From Planctomicrobium sp. (lineage in GTDB: Bacteria > Planctomycetota > Planctomycetia > Planctomycetales > Planctomycetaceae), in contig JAJDEL010000065.1 in assembly GCA_029259835.1 (NCBI GenBank), positions 1 through 5,711 on the forward strand: 5,711 nucleotides of DNA, written 5' to 3'. The notes under the pieces are model-generated. The model was not told where the DNA came from. It searched no databases and was given only the letters and a program-made list of their open reading frames with translations. Below are positions 1-5,443 of the stretch, one piece after another. Position numbers and translations under genes: made by a program. Every line of letters begins with the position of its first letter. The stretch's first letter is position 1.

Positions 1-1487
1 TTTTCTTCGCGCTCAAGGTACTTGAGCGTGTTCTTGAAACTACGACCTTCGCTGGCCACGATTTCCGAGCGGGAAATTGTGCGGTCCTGCAGTTTCTGAT
101 GATTCGCGATAGCGTCCTCTTTCGGATTGGGTGACTCCCAACCTGCCAATTGCCAGTCGATATCCTGCAGAATGTCGTCGACGTCATTGACGTACTGGCT
201 CGGCGATGGAAATGCAGGACGCATTGCCCCCACGGCCGATCGGAAAAACCGGTTGATCGTCGGATTTCCAAAATGACAGACCGCCAGTGACTGCATTGGA
301 CGGAATCGTTTTTTGTCTTGCCCGCGGCTCATTCGCCCAGACGAGAAGGTCGTTTTACTGTAGTCGCGGAAGACTTCCTCGTACGAAACATTGACACCAA
401 CCGCGATGGAACGCTGGATCAGCATCATCCAGGGGAGTGAATCACCACCGGGAACATTCGGACCGATGGCGTGGATTTTGTCTTCAGTACCACCGTGCCA
501 GATCATGCCTGATTCGTGATGATCAATCCGATTCCCCGCCATATCTGTGACATAGTTGTCCTCGCGAGCCAGGTCGTTCATGGCGTCTGATGGATTATCA
601 GTCGTGACCATGTAGCCCCATGAAGACTTCAAGTTCGAGGCATCGAGTTCGTTATCAACGTAATAGCCCAGAGACCAGAGCCAGGTGATCACCGCCTTGA
701 GCAGCGTCGTGCCCCGCTTCGCTCCGATCATGTCTTTGATAAAGCTGTACTTACAATGTTCGCGTGCTAGGCGGATCGTCTTCTCTGGATCGTAATCGAG
801 ATCATTCGGCTGAGTTGCCCGCACGTGATACGCGAGCGTGCGTCCAGTGGCCGTGTCGATTTCGTGGCCGTTTTTGACTGGGTTGGCGGTTTTCGGATTT
901 CGGCCCCATGTCTGCAGGTGATCTGCAAAGCGGCTTTCGCCCATCATTTCCAAGGCCAGCGGGACCCGCTGCGAGCGGCGTGGCATGTCGACATAATGGA
1001 CCAGGCAGCCGCCACCAACGAGCATCTCTCGCAGCCAGAGGGCCTGCATTTCATTGATTGTTTGATCGCCGGTGATATCGCAATCAAACGTCCCGTGGGC
1101 CGTCAAACCACCCCAGCGGTAGTATTCGTTTTCACGATCCGTGTCATTAAGGTCAGGCATGATGCCGCACTCAATGACGTTGGCGATATACGCCTCGATC
1201 GCTGAGCGAGCAAAGGGGTTGTTGCGGTAAAGATCCCAGGCACGTTCACGAAGCAGCCGGCCATCCAACTGAAAAATACGGTTCGGACCCATTGATCCTG
1301 GATTCCAGTCCGCATTCATCCGGTTCAGCTTGCCGCCGTCGTATCCGCCAGTTTTCCCACCGCTGCTAAAAGGATGTGAGGAGAAGCTCTCCCCGGAACT
1401 GGCACGAGGCGCAGCACTTTCTTGACGTTGTTCCAAATCGGCGAGAAATGACAACGTCTGGTCATGTTCAGAAATTTGAGCGTCCAT
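1..1487 (-). CDS. Phage portal protein, lambda gpB type (partial, C-terminus beyond left edge)
   Basis: This is the portal, the ring at the unique vertex of the prohead through which DNA is pumped and to which the terminase docks. I translated the minus strand by hand. The frame is open from an ATG at 1487 to the left edge, giving 495 residues with no stop; lambda gpB is 533 residues, so only a short C-terminal piece is missing. Lambda-portal features are seen in order: a Gly/Ser-rich N-terminal region; RNNPFARSAIEAY at about 88-100, matching the family's 'RNN-Y-A-AI' segment; GVNVSYEEVFRDYS at 364-377 followed by TTFSSGR, equivalent to lambda's 'GVSYEQLSRNY...YSTAR'; and DIDWQLAGWESPNP at 442-455, the family's 'W-G...-DP-K' region. 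The start lies 2 bases after the gpW-like stop codon, indicating translational coupling. The family assignment (Phage_portal_2) is from motif recall, not a search. Confidence 0.93.
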   Translation of the reverse strand, partial: MDAQISEHDQTLSFLADLEQRQESAAPRASSGESFSSHPFSSGGKTGGYDGGKLNRMNADWNPGSMGPNRIFQLDGRLLRERAWDLYRNNPFARSAIEAYIANVIECGIMPDLNDTDRENEYYRWGGLTAHGTFDCDITGDQTINEMQALWLREMLVGGGCLVHYVDMPRRSQRVPLALEMMGESRFADHLQTWGRNPKTANPVKNGHEIDTATGRTLAYHVRATQPNDLDYDPEKTIRLAREHCKYSFIKDMIGAKRGTTLLKAVITWLWSLGYYVDNELDASNLKSSWGYMVTTDNPSDAMNDLAREDNYVTDMAGNRIDHHESGMIWHGGTEDKIHAIGPNVPGGDSLPWMMLIQRSIAVGVNVSYEEVFRDYSKTTFSSGRMSRGQDKKRFRPMQSLAVCHFGNPTINRFFRSAVGAMRPAFPSPSQYVNDVDDILQDIDWQLAGWESPNPKEDAIANHQKLQDRTISRSEIVASEGRSFKNTLKYLEREE

Positions 1488-1489
1488 GC

Positions 1490-1726
1490 TCAACGACGCG
1501 TCCTTGCTACGGTTCCGAAACTGACTGTCGATCGAGAGCTCGCAGCGACTTCTTTGCGGAGTTCCGTTCGGAACGCACGTAACCTGTCGAGAGCGCCTGG
1601 GAAATCCGCTCGCTTCCAGGAGCGGCTGCCGTGGCTGTATTCCTGAGTCGCATCATCATTCAGGGCAGCGAGCAAACCCGCGATCGCGGCTTCGGTATCA
1701 GTCAGAAGTGATTGTGCAGTGGCCAT
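1490..1726 (-). CDS. gpW-like head-to-tail joining / head completion protein
   Basis: This small protein of 78 residues probably joins the filled head to the tail. In lambda, gpW (68 residues) sits directly between terminase gpA and portal gpB and plugs the portal after packaging. Here the gene lies immediately upstream of the portal gene, as in lambda. The sequence fits the alpha-beta-hairpin-alpha layout of gpW: an N-terminal helix rich in Ala and Leu at about 9-23, a polar hairpin containing EYSHGSRSWKRADF at 29-42, and a second amphipathic helix with ALDRLRAFRTELRKEV at 45-60. The tail is basic and Ser/Thr-rich. I chose the ATG at 1726; a TTG at 1747 would add 7 residues but has no better ribosome-binding site. 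The Shine-Dalgarno signal is weak at both. The assignment rests on size, layout and position; an unrelated small protein is possible but less likely. Confidence 0.78.
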   Translation of the reverse strand: MATAQSLLTDTEAAIAGLLAALNDDATQEYSHGSRSWKRADFPGALDRLRAFRTELRKEVAASSRSTVSFGTVARTRR

Positions 1727-1771
1727 AAGCGGGGACACTCGCAACAACCAACCCGAATTTCACAGACCGAG

Positions 1772-1787
1772 TTACCAGCACTGGTAA
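1772..1787. promoter_or_regulatory. Perfect 16-bp palindrome upstream of the gpW-like gene (operator-like)
   Basis: TTACCAG-CA-CTGGTAA is a perfect inverted repeat with 7-bp arms, about 45 bp upstream of the gpW-like ATG. No T-run follows it on either strand, so it does not look like an intrinsic terminator. Its size and position suit a binding site for a dimeric repressor or activator controlling gpW and portal transcription to the left. That role is inference. Confidence 0.4.
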
Positions 1788-1867
1788 AGAAAAACCGAAA
1801 TTTCTATGAATTGCCTAGTTCAGACGCTCAAAAAGCGGAGTTATCGCGCAAGTCTGCTTCCGGAGAG

Positions 1868-1995
1868 CATCGCCGGATCTGGCGATGAGGTACCTAAACC
1901 GGCTGCCAGCATTGCTGTTAATGGCGAGGCTGCAGCATCGTCGGAATTGACGATTGTCGATCGATGTTGTTGACAGCATCGTCGGAATTGGCGAT
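1868..1995. repeat. Upstream cluster of four short palindromic repeats (ATCGYC-N6-GRCGAT family)
   Basis: Four 18-bp dyads with 6-bp arms and a 6-bp centre lie before the methylase gene. U1 (1869-1886) is ATCGCC/GGCGAT around GGATCT, with a further C-G pair outside. U2 (1911-1928) is degenerate: ATTGCT/GGCGAG around GTTAAT. U3 (1937-1954) is ATCGTC/GACGAT around GGAATT. U4 (1978-1995) is ATCGTC/GGCGAT around GGAATT, one arm pair being G-T wobble if read as RNA. U3 and U4 share a 16-base identical stretch, AGCATCGTCGGAATTG. Start-to-start spacings are 42, 26 and 41 bp. U1 and U3 differ by a compensated pair (C/G against T/A), which argues that the dyad itself is conserved. I do not recognise the family; REP-like element, operator array and RNA hairpin are all open. 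Confidence 0.72.
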
Positions 1996-1998
1996 ACT
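1970..1998 (+). promoter_or_regulatory. Sigma70-type promoter for the methyltransferase gene, with a dyad in the spacer
   Basis: A perfect -35 hexamer TTGACA (1970-1975) is followed by a 17-bp spacer and GATACT (1993-1998), which matches the TATAAT consensus at 4 of 6 positions. A start site about 7 bases on falls at or next to the A of the ATG at 2005, so the transcript may be leaderless; this agrees with the lack of any Shine-Dalgarno sequence before that ATG. The repeat copy U4 occupies the spacer and reaches into the -10 hexamer, where a bound protein would block RNA polymerase. The promoter is predicted from consensus only. Confidence 0.55.
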
Positions 1999-2004
1999 CG
2001 AGCC

Positions 2005-2724
2005 ATGATCGAAACATCCGACACCCATTATCCTGGCAGTAAAGCAGTCTCTGGATTCGCTGAATGGATCTGTGAGCGGCTTCCGGACCACGTCTATTAT
2101 GCCGAGCCGTTTGCGGGTAAAGGCGGTGTATTCAGGCAGAAGATCCCCTCGCTTCGCTCATTTCTGATTGATAGAGACGCTGAAATCGTCGATTGGTGGA
2201 ATCGCATCGATCCTCCAGGAACTATCGTCAGTCTTGGCGATGGGATCCGCTTTTGTGAGTTGGCCGCGGAATGGGGACCGGATGATCTGCTGGTGTATAT
2301 CGATGCCCCGTATCTCCCAGAAACTCGCGTGAAGAAGAAAATCTATCGATACGAAATGACTTTTGAAGACCATGTCCGGTTACTGACATCCGCTGTGAAC
2401 TGTCGCTGTTCTGTTGTGATCTCTGGTTATTCATCCGAGCTTTATGAGTCCACACTGAAAGGATGGAATCGTTATTCGCGATGGGTCCAAACACGCGGAA
2501 CGCCGCGGGAAGAGATTCTCTGGACGAATCGGGATCCGGTATCGTCATCGGTGGTGATGGAGTACTCCGAACTAGGCGAATCGTTTCGAGAGCGTGAACG
2601 GATCAACCGCAAGGCCCAGCGCTGGGCATCGCGATTGATGACGATGCCACCAGGTGAACGCCGCGCGGTCATGCTGAGAATGATAGACGCCAACTTCGGC
2701 AGGATCCGGAATCGCCAGAAATGA
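2005..2724 (+). CDS. Solitary D12-class (Dam-like) adenine-specific DNA methyltransferase
   Basis: The product (239 residues) is predicted to transfer a methyl group from S-adenosylmethionine to the N6 of adenine in a specific DNA site. Motifs in order: HYPGSK at 8-13 (the N-terminal 'PG-K' of the D12 family); EPFAGKGGV at 34-42 (motif I, AdoMet binding); IDRD at 55-58; GDG at 78-80; the catalytic motif IV, written DAPY at 100-103 instead of the usual DPPY, followed by LPETR; SGYSSELY at 140-147; and an Arg-rich helical C-terminus from about 198. The ATG at 2005 puts PGSK near the N-terminus as in the family; an in-frame TTG at 1954 would add 17 residues encoded by repeat sequence and is rejected. 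There is no partner endonuclease in the window, so it is an orphan by what can be seen. It runs opposite to the phage genes, has its own promoter, and its stop codon lies inside repeat D1, which suggests a moron-like acquisition. The target site cannot be read from the sequence. Confidence 0.9.
   Translation: MIETSDTHYPGSKAVSGFAEWICERLPDHVYYAEPFAGKGGVFRQKIPSLRSFLIDRDAEIVDWWNRIDPPGTIVSLGDGIRFCELAAEWGPDDLLVYIDAPYLPETRVKKKIYRYEMTFEDHVRLLTSAVNCRCSVVISGYSSELYESTLKGWNRYSRWVQTRGTPREEILWTNRDPVSSSVVMEYSELGESFRERERINRKAQRWASRLMTMPPGERRAVMLRMIDANFGRIRNRQK
2224..2241. repeat. Candidate intragenic copy of the palindromic repeat
   Basis: ATCGTC-AGTCTT-GGCGAT inside the methylase gene has the same 6-6-6 layout as the flanking repeats, with one G-T wobble. 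It encodes IVSLGD, and the GD is part of a conserved family region, so protein constraint could have produced it by chance. Confidence 0.35.
2541..2558. repeat. Weak candidate intragenic copy of the palindromic repeat
   Basis: ATCGTC-ATCGGT-GGTGAT pairs in all six positions only if two G-T wobbles are allowed. It is preceded by GGATCCGGT, closely matching GGATCCGGA just before the downstream repeat D1 at 2711, which slightly raises the chance that it is a real member. Confidence 0.25.
2628..2645. repeat. Candidate intragenic copy of the palindromic repeat
   Basis: GCATCG (2626-2631) and CGATGC (2642-2647) form perfect 6-bp arms, and the ATCG-N10-CGAT core spacing matches the flanking copies, although the two innermost arm positions are mismatched. 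It lies in the part of the gene encoding the Arg-rich C-terminal tail, in a reading frame that imposes no obvious constraint to keep the dyad. Confidence 0.33.
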
Positions 2725-2818
2725 CGATACCGCCGGCAGCATCGTCAGGAATAACGATTGCTGCGGTCATCGTCATTTTCGACGATGTCGGCCACAATCG
2801 TCATTTCCAGCGATCGTC
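2711..2818. repeat. Downstream near-tandem array of four palindromic repeats plus a half-site
   Basis: Copies: D1 (2711-2728) ATCGCC-AGAAAT-GACGAT; D2 (2741-2758) ATCGTC-AGGAAT-AACGAT; D3 (2769-2786) ATCGTC-ATTTTC-GACGAT, a perfect dyad extended by C/G on the outside; D4 (2797-2814) ATCGTC-ATTTCC-AGCGAT; and a half-site ATCGTC at 2813-2818. Starts are 30, 28 and 28 bp apart. D1 overlaps the last codons and the stop of the methylase. Around D2 the flanks also pair (CAGC on the left with GCTG on the right, around one bulged T), making a longer imperfect hairpin. No T-run follows, so these are not ordinary intrinsic terminators. The copies belong to the same family as those upstream of the gene. 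Confidence 0.72.
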
Positions 2819-2858
2819 ATACCGGTCTCAGAGTGGATCCGGAAACTGATACAGAAGG

Positions 2859-2872
2859 CACTTAAATAAGTG
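2859..2872. other. 14-bp inverted repeat next to the terminator
   Basis: CACTTA-AA-TAAGTG has perfect 6-bp arms around AA and ends one base before the A-run of the minus-strand terminator. It could be a protein-binding site or an extension of the terminator region. No function can be assigned. Confidence 0.3.
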
Positions 2873-2916
2873 AAAAAAGTGAGGCTGCGGTTTCCTGCAA
2901 AAGAAACCACAGCCTC
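2873..2916 (-). terminator. Rho-independent terminator for the leftward terminase operon
   Basis: GAGGCTGCGGTTTC (2881-2894) pairs with GAAACCACAGCCTC (2903-2916) in a 14-bp stem with a single mismatch and an 8-base loop. Read on the minus strand, the stem is followed after two bases by six Ts (A-run at 2873-2878 on the plus strand). On the plus strand no T-run follows, so it acts on leftward transcripts. It lies about 190 bp after the zinc-binding gene and separates the terminase block from gpW and the portal. Confidence 0.8.
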
Positions 2917-3107
2917 CAAGTCGTATTCACAAGTTAGAAACTATCCGCTGTCGCCACATATGGCAACCCCAAGACAAATTCAGTCAAGCCATTCCCAACT
3001 TTGACGCCAGTTTCGCGACACGCACAGTCAGAGATCTCATCAAGCAGATGAAGGATGAAGGAAACACTAAGAATTGTATCAAGTCAGAGATCACGGAGAG
3101 AACGGCT
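2917..3107. other. Intergenic stretch with no recognised feature
   Basis: This is the leftward 3' untranslated region between the zinc-binding gene and its terminator. I see only a short inverted repeat, GCCA-CATA-TGGC, near 2954-2965. I see no convincing gene, tRNA or copy of the palindromic repeat here. Confidence 0.5.
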
Positions 3108-3479
3108 TTAACTCGCAACCAAGTTGCGAGCTTCTTCGGCAAGCAGTTGAGCGTCTTCATCGCTGAGGACAACGACTTGTTGACCTTCTCCGTTATCGAC
3201 TCGCCCAGCATTTTCCAGCATTTCGGCGAGATCGATCAGATATTCGGTGTATTGATCACCACTTTCAATGGCAGTCTTCCAGGTTTCTCCGCACGAGTCG
3301 CACACGCAATACCGAGTCCGCCCCTTGGTGTTGTACACGCGCGGCCCCGGATGACTCGGATTTCGCGGGCATACACCCGCGGCACTGCGACGTCGCTTGC
3401 GGTCTGCGACAGTTGGCGACTCGTCTTGAGTTTTGTCTACTTTCGTTTCCGGTTTGGGTGTGGTGGCTTTCTTCGCCAT
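3108..3479 (-). CDS. Small zinc-binding protein of unknown function in the packaging operon
   Basis: The protein has 123 residues. The first 32 or so are Lys, Thr, Pro and Arg rich (MAKKATTPKPETK..., DRKRRR at 26-31) and probably disordered and nucleic-acid friendly. A compact treble-clef or zinc-ribbon-like core follows: C37 and H43 in CPRNPSH, then C58, C60 and C63 in CVCDSCG, ending in ETWK. The C-terminal half is acidic and probably helical. The ATG at 3479 has an ideal AGGAG seven bases upstream; an ATG at 3485 is too close to that site. Only two bases separate it from the terminase stop codon, so the two are translationally coupled. It sits where lambda has no gene, between A and W. A role as a packaging accessory factor or late regulator (compare small phage zinc proteins such as Ogr or Com) is inference; I do not recognise the family. 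Confidence 0.82.
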   Translation of the reverse strand: MAKKATTPKPETKVDKTQDESPTVADRKRRRSAAGVCPRNPSHPGPRVYNTKGRTRYCVCDSCGETWKTAIESGDQYTEYLIDLAEMLENAGRVDNGEGQQVVVLSDEDAQLLAEEARNLVAS

Positions 3480-3481
3480 AA

Positions 3482-5443
3482 TCATTCTCCTGGGGTTAAT
3501 TTAGGACGTTTTCGAGTCGTCGGACGTAATGGTTTTCGTGATTTGAGTTGAGACGTTTTTGACCGAGCGGCCAGCCGATTCCAATGACGGCCGTTCGCCG
3601 TATGAAACCAGGCCATCACTGTGTTGTAGCGCAGCACATCACGAAAGTGCTGTTGTTCATAGCGTTTTTTCCAGCGTCCTTTTTCGTCGCGGTAGTCGCC
3701 AAGCAGGTGATGACGTAGATCGACTTCAGCAAGGACCTGTCCCTCGAGAGCTTCCTTAGGAATCGAGAAGAAGTTGACATCATCCCGCTTCACCAGGTTG
3801 GTTAGCCTTTCCTCCAGCCAGTTCTGCGTACGGTGAGTATTCACGGTGATCAAATCCCATCGCTGTGCCCGCTTTTTCGCCTTCACCTGCTTGTCTGTCA
3901 GACCAATGCGCTGAATTCCCAGGCTGAACATTTCGGGGAAATTGACCGCCACAAAATCTTTTCCGGGCTCGTCTGAGGACCCTTTCAGGGGCATTGCATT
4001 CGGCAGCCTTCGACAGAATTCGTAGACCGCTTCTGCTGTGTTGCCGTCTCCTGAATCGAAACCAATTTTCGCTGGTCGCAACGGCTGTCCACCATCAGCA
4101 TGTTCGTATGTGGCGCCCTTGAGAACGTCAATCATTTCACTATCACGCCAGGCAATCCCGAGGTCGATCAGCTGGCCACGTCCGTGCATCCCCCAAGCAC
4201 AAATTCCCCAGTAATAAATCAGTTCGTCTTCAATACGGCCAACATCGCCAGCCAGCGTCAAAAATCGTGACCACTCCGGGCAAAATCGCAGCGGCTCATC
4301 AACCCCAAGCTGTTTAGTCAGTACGCCTGGCTCAATCGTTGTCGGCTGTGGATTGTAAGTCTTTCCGTCCCACGAATTGACGAAGTTGCGATTCTTCTCC
4401 GATCGGCGAACGGGATCTGAGATCGCGGCTGCTTTTTCTGCGGCGATCAATCCGATACTGATCCCAGGCAACAGCGAATGCAGCGTACTGAGTGGTCCAA
4501 ACGATGCGTGCCGTCCAGGCCGGTTTGGCTTGCCGGTCACCTTCCCCCGTTTAATGACGCAACCCTCCGGCACCCATAGCCCCGCTTGCAGCATTCCCCG
4601 GCGATGTTCTTCGCGGATTTTCTTGTTGCATTTTTCACAGAGAATGTGAGCGGTTTCGCGAGCCTTCTGAACATTATGCTTGCCTTTCAGCTTGTCCCAG
4701 CGAACTCCACCTGGTTGTTTTCCATCTTTGGCGAACAGTTCCTGGAAGTGGTTACAGAACGGACAAGGAACCATGCGGGCGCGGTTGTCCCCTTTGAGCC
4801 TTTGGGCTTCGATGTACGATTGACCTTCAAGCGTCGGCGTGGAGATCTCCAGAATCTTCGATCCTTCGTAGCCTTTCACCCGTTCGCCCATGAGCTCCCG
4901 GAAGTCCGCTTCTGAAGCCGTCGACTTTTGTTTCATCTTGTCGCACTCGTTGAGCACAACGATGTAGGCTCCGTAATCGGCAGCCGTCGCCGCCGAACCG
5001 GCCCAGGCACCATGAATCACGCAGGTTTTTAGCTGCATGTGATCCGAAGAACGCAGGTGAGTCGGGGGGCAAATGGCTTTTAGGACATCGCAATTATCAA
5101 AGAGTTTCCAAGTCCGGGACAAAACACGTCGCGTTGAATTTTTATCGGCGTCAGCAAACGCCATCGGATGAGGATCACATGCGGCCATTTTCGCAATGCA
5201 ACCCTGAGAGAGCAGCGTTTTGCCAACCTGAGCGGCTGTCTGGTACGAGATTCTGTCAATCTCCGGATCGTCGAAACAGTCCAGAATCTCAGTCACATGA
5301 GGAAAATCATCGACGTCGAAGTAACCCTTCGTTTTCGAATCGCCGGTCATCCGCAAGTTTTCTGTCAACCACTTAACGGTTGGGATCTTCTCCTTCGGCA
5401 GGATGCAGGCGTAAACTTCAGAACTCATCACCATGGAAATCAA
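3482..5443 (-). CDS. Phage terminase large subunit, lambda GpA type
   Basis: This is the motor and nuclease of DNA packaging: an ATPase that translocates phage DNA through the portal and a nuclease that cuts concatemers. At 653 residues it is close to lambda gpA (641). Seen in order from the TTG start: Walker A-like AQVGKT at 71-76; Walker B region IVVLNECDKM at 161-170, with Asn where Asp is usual; coupling motif STPT at 201-204; a zinc finger CPFC at 227-230 with CEKC at 269-272, typical of GpA-family terminases; and a C-terminal nuclease domain with AGDVG at 398-402 and FDSGDG at 462-467. The tail is strongly basic. The TTG at 5443 overlaps the upstream stop (TTGA) and has GGGAG eight bases before it; ATGs at 5434 or 5428 are alternatives with poorer ribosome-binding sites. 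Family placement is by motif recall. Confidence 0.93.
   Translation of the reverse strand: MISMVMSSEVYACILPKEKIPTVKWLTENLRMTGDSKTKGYFDVDDFPHVTEILDCFDDPEIDRISYQTAAQVGKTLLSQGCIAKMAACDPHPMAFADADKNSTRRVLSRTWKLFDNCDVLKAICPPTHLRSSDHMQLKTCVIHGAWAGSAATAADYGAYIVVLNECDKMKQKSTASEADFRELMGERVKGYEGSKILEISTPTLEGQSYIEAQRLKGDNRARMVPCPFCNHFQELFAKDGKQPGGVRWDKLKGKHNVQKARETAHILCEKCNKKIREEHRRGMLQAGLWVPEGCVIKRGKVTGKPNRPGRHASFGPLSTLHSLLPGISIGLIAAEKAAAISDPVRRSEKNRNFVNSWDGKTYNPQPTTIEPGVLTKQLGVDEPLRFCPEWSRFLTLAGDVGRIEDELIYYWGICAWGMHGRGQLIDLGIAWRDSEMIDVLKGATYEHADGGQPLRPAKIGFDSGDGNTAEAVYEFCRRLPNAMPLKGSSDEPGKDFVAVNFPEMFSLGIQRIGLTDKQVKAKKRAQRWDLITVNTHRTQNWLEERLTNLVKRDDVNFFSIPKEALEGQVLAEVDLRHHLLGDYRDEKGRWKKRYEQQHFRDVLRYNTVMAWFHTANGRHWNRLAARSKTSQLKSRKPLRPTTRKRPKLTPGE

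Noticed and set aside
825..1205. Plus-strand open frame of 126 codons
   Set aside because: It is antisense to the portal gene, whose minus-strand frame is unbroken and carries clear portal motifs.
1772..1787. Intrinsic terminator for the rightward or leftward transcript
   Set aside because: The stem is perfect but no T-run follows on either strand, and the 2-base centre is too short for a good RNA loop.
1954..2004. Upstream TTG start for the methylase adding 17 residues
   Set aside because: The extra residues are encoded by repeat and promoter sequence, have no ribosome-binding site, and the ATG at 2005 places the PGSK motif at the usual distance from the N-terminus.
1815..2024. Minus-strand open frame of 69 codons across the upstream repeats
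   Set aside because: It is antisense to the repeat cluster and methylase start, low in recognisable features, and overlaps the promoter.
2711..2818. CRISPR array, because of the regular 28-30 bp period
   Set aside because: The repeated part is a short degenerate palindrome with 10-12 base linkers. There are no spacers of CRISPR length and no cas genes; similar copies also occur upstream and inside the gene.
1876..2839. Special enrichment of GATC (Dam) sites in the island
   Set aside because: GATC words are also frequent in the neighbouring portal gene by rough count, so a high density appears to be general for this DNA rather than specific to the island.
2984..3211. Minus-strand open frame of 75 codons near the zinc-binding gene
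   Set aside because: It overlaps the 3' end of the zinc-binding gene in another frame, lacks a convincing ribosome-binding site and resembles no known protein.
3048..3551. Plus-strand open frame of 167 codons
   Set aside because: It is antisense to the zinc-binding gene and the terminase 3' end, has no domain-like sequence, and is best explained as a shadow of those genes.
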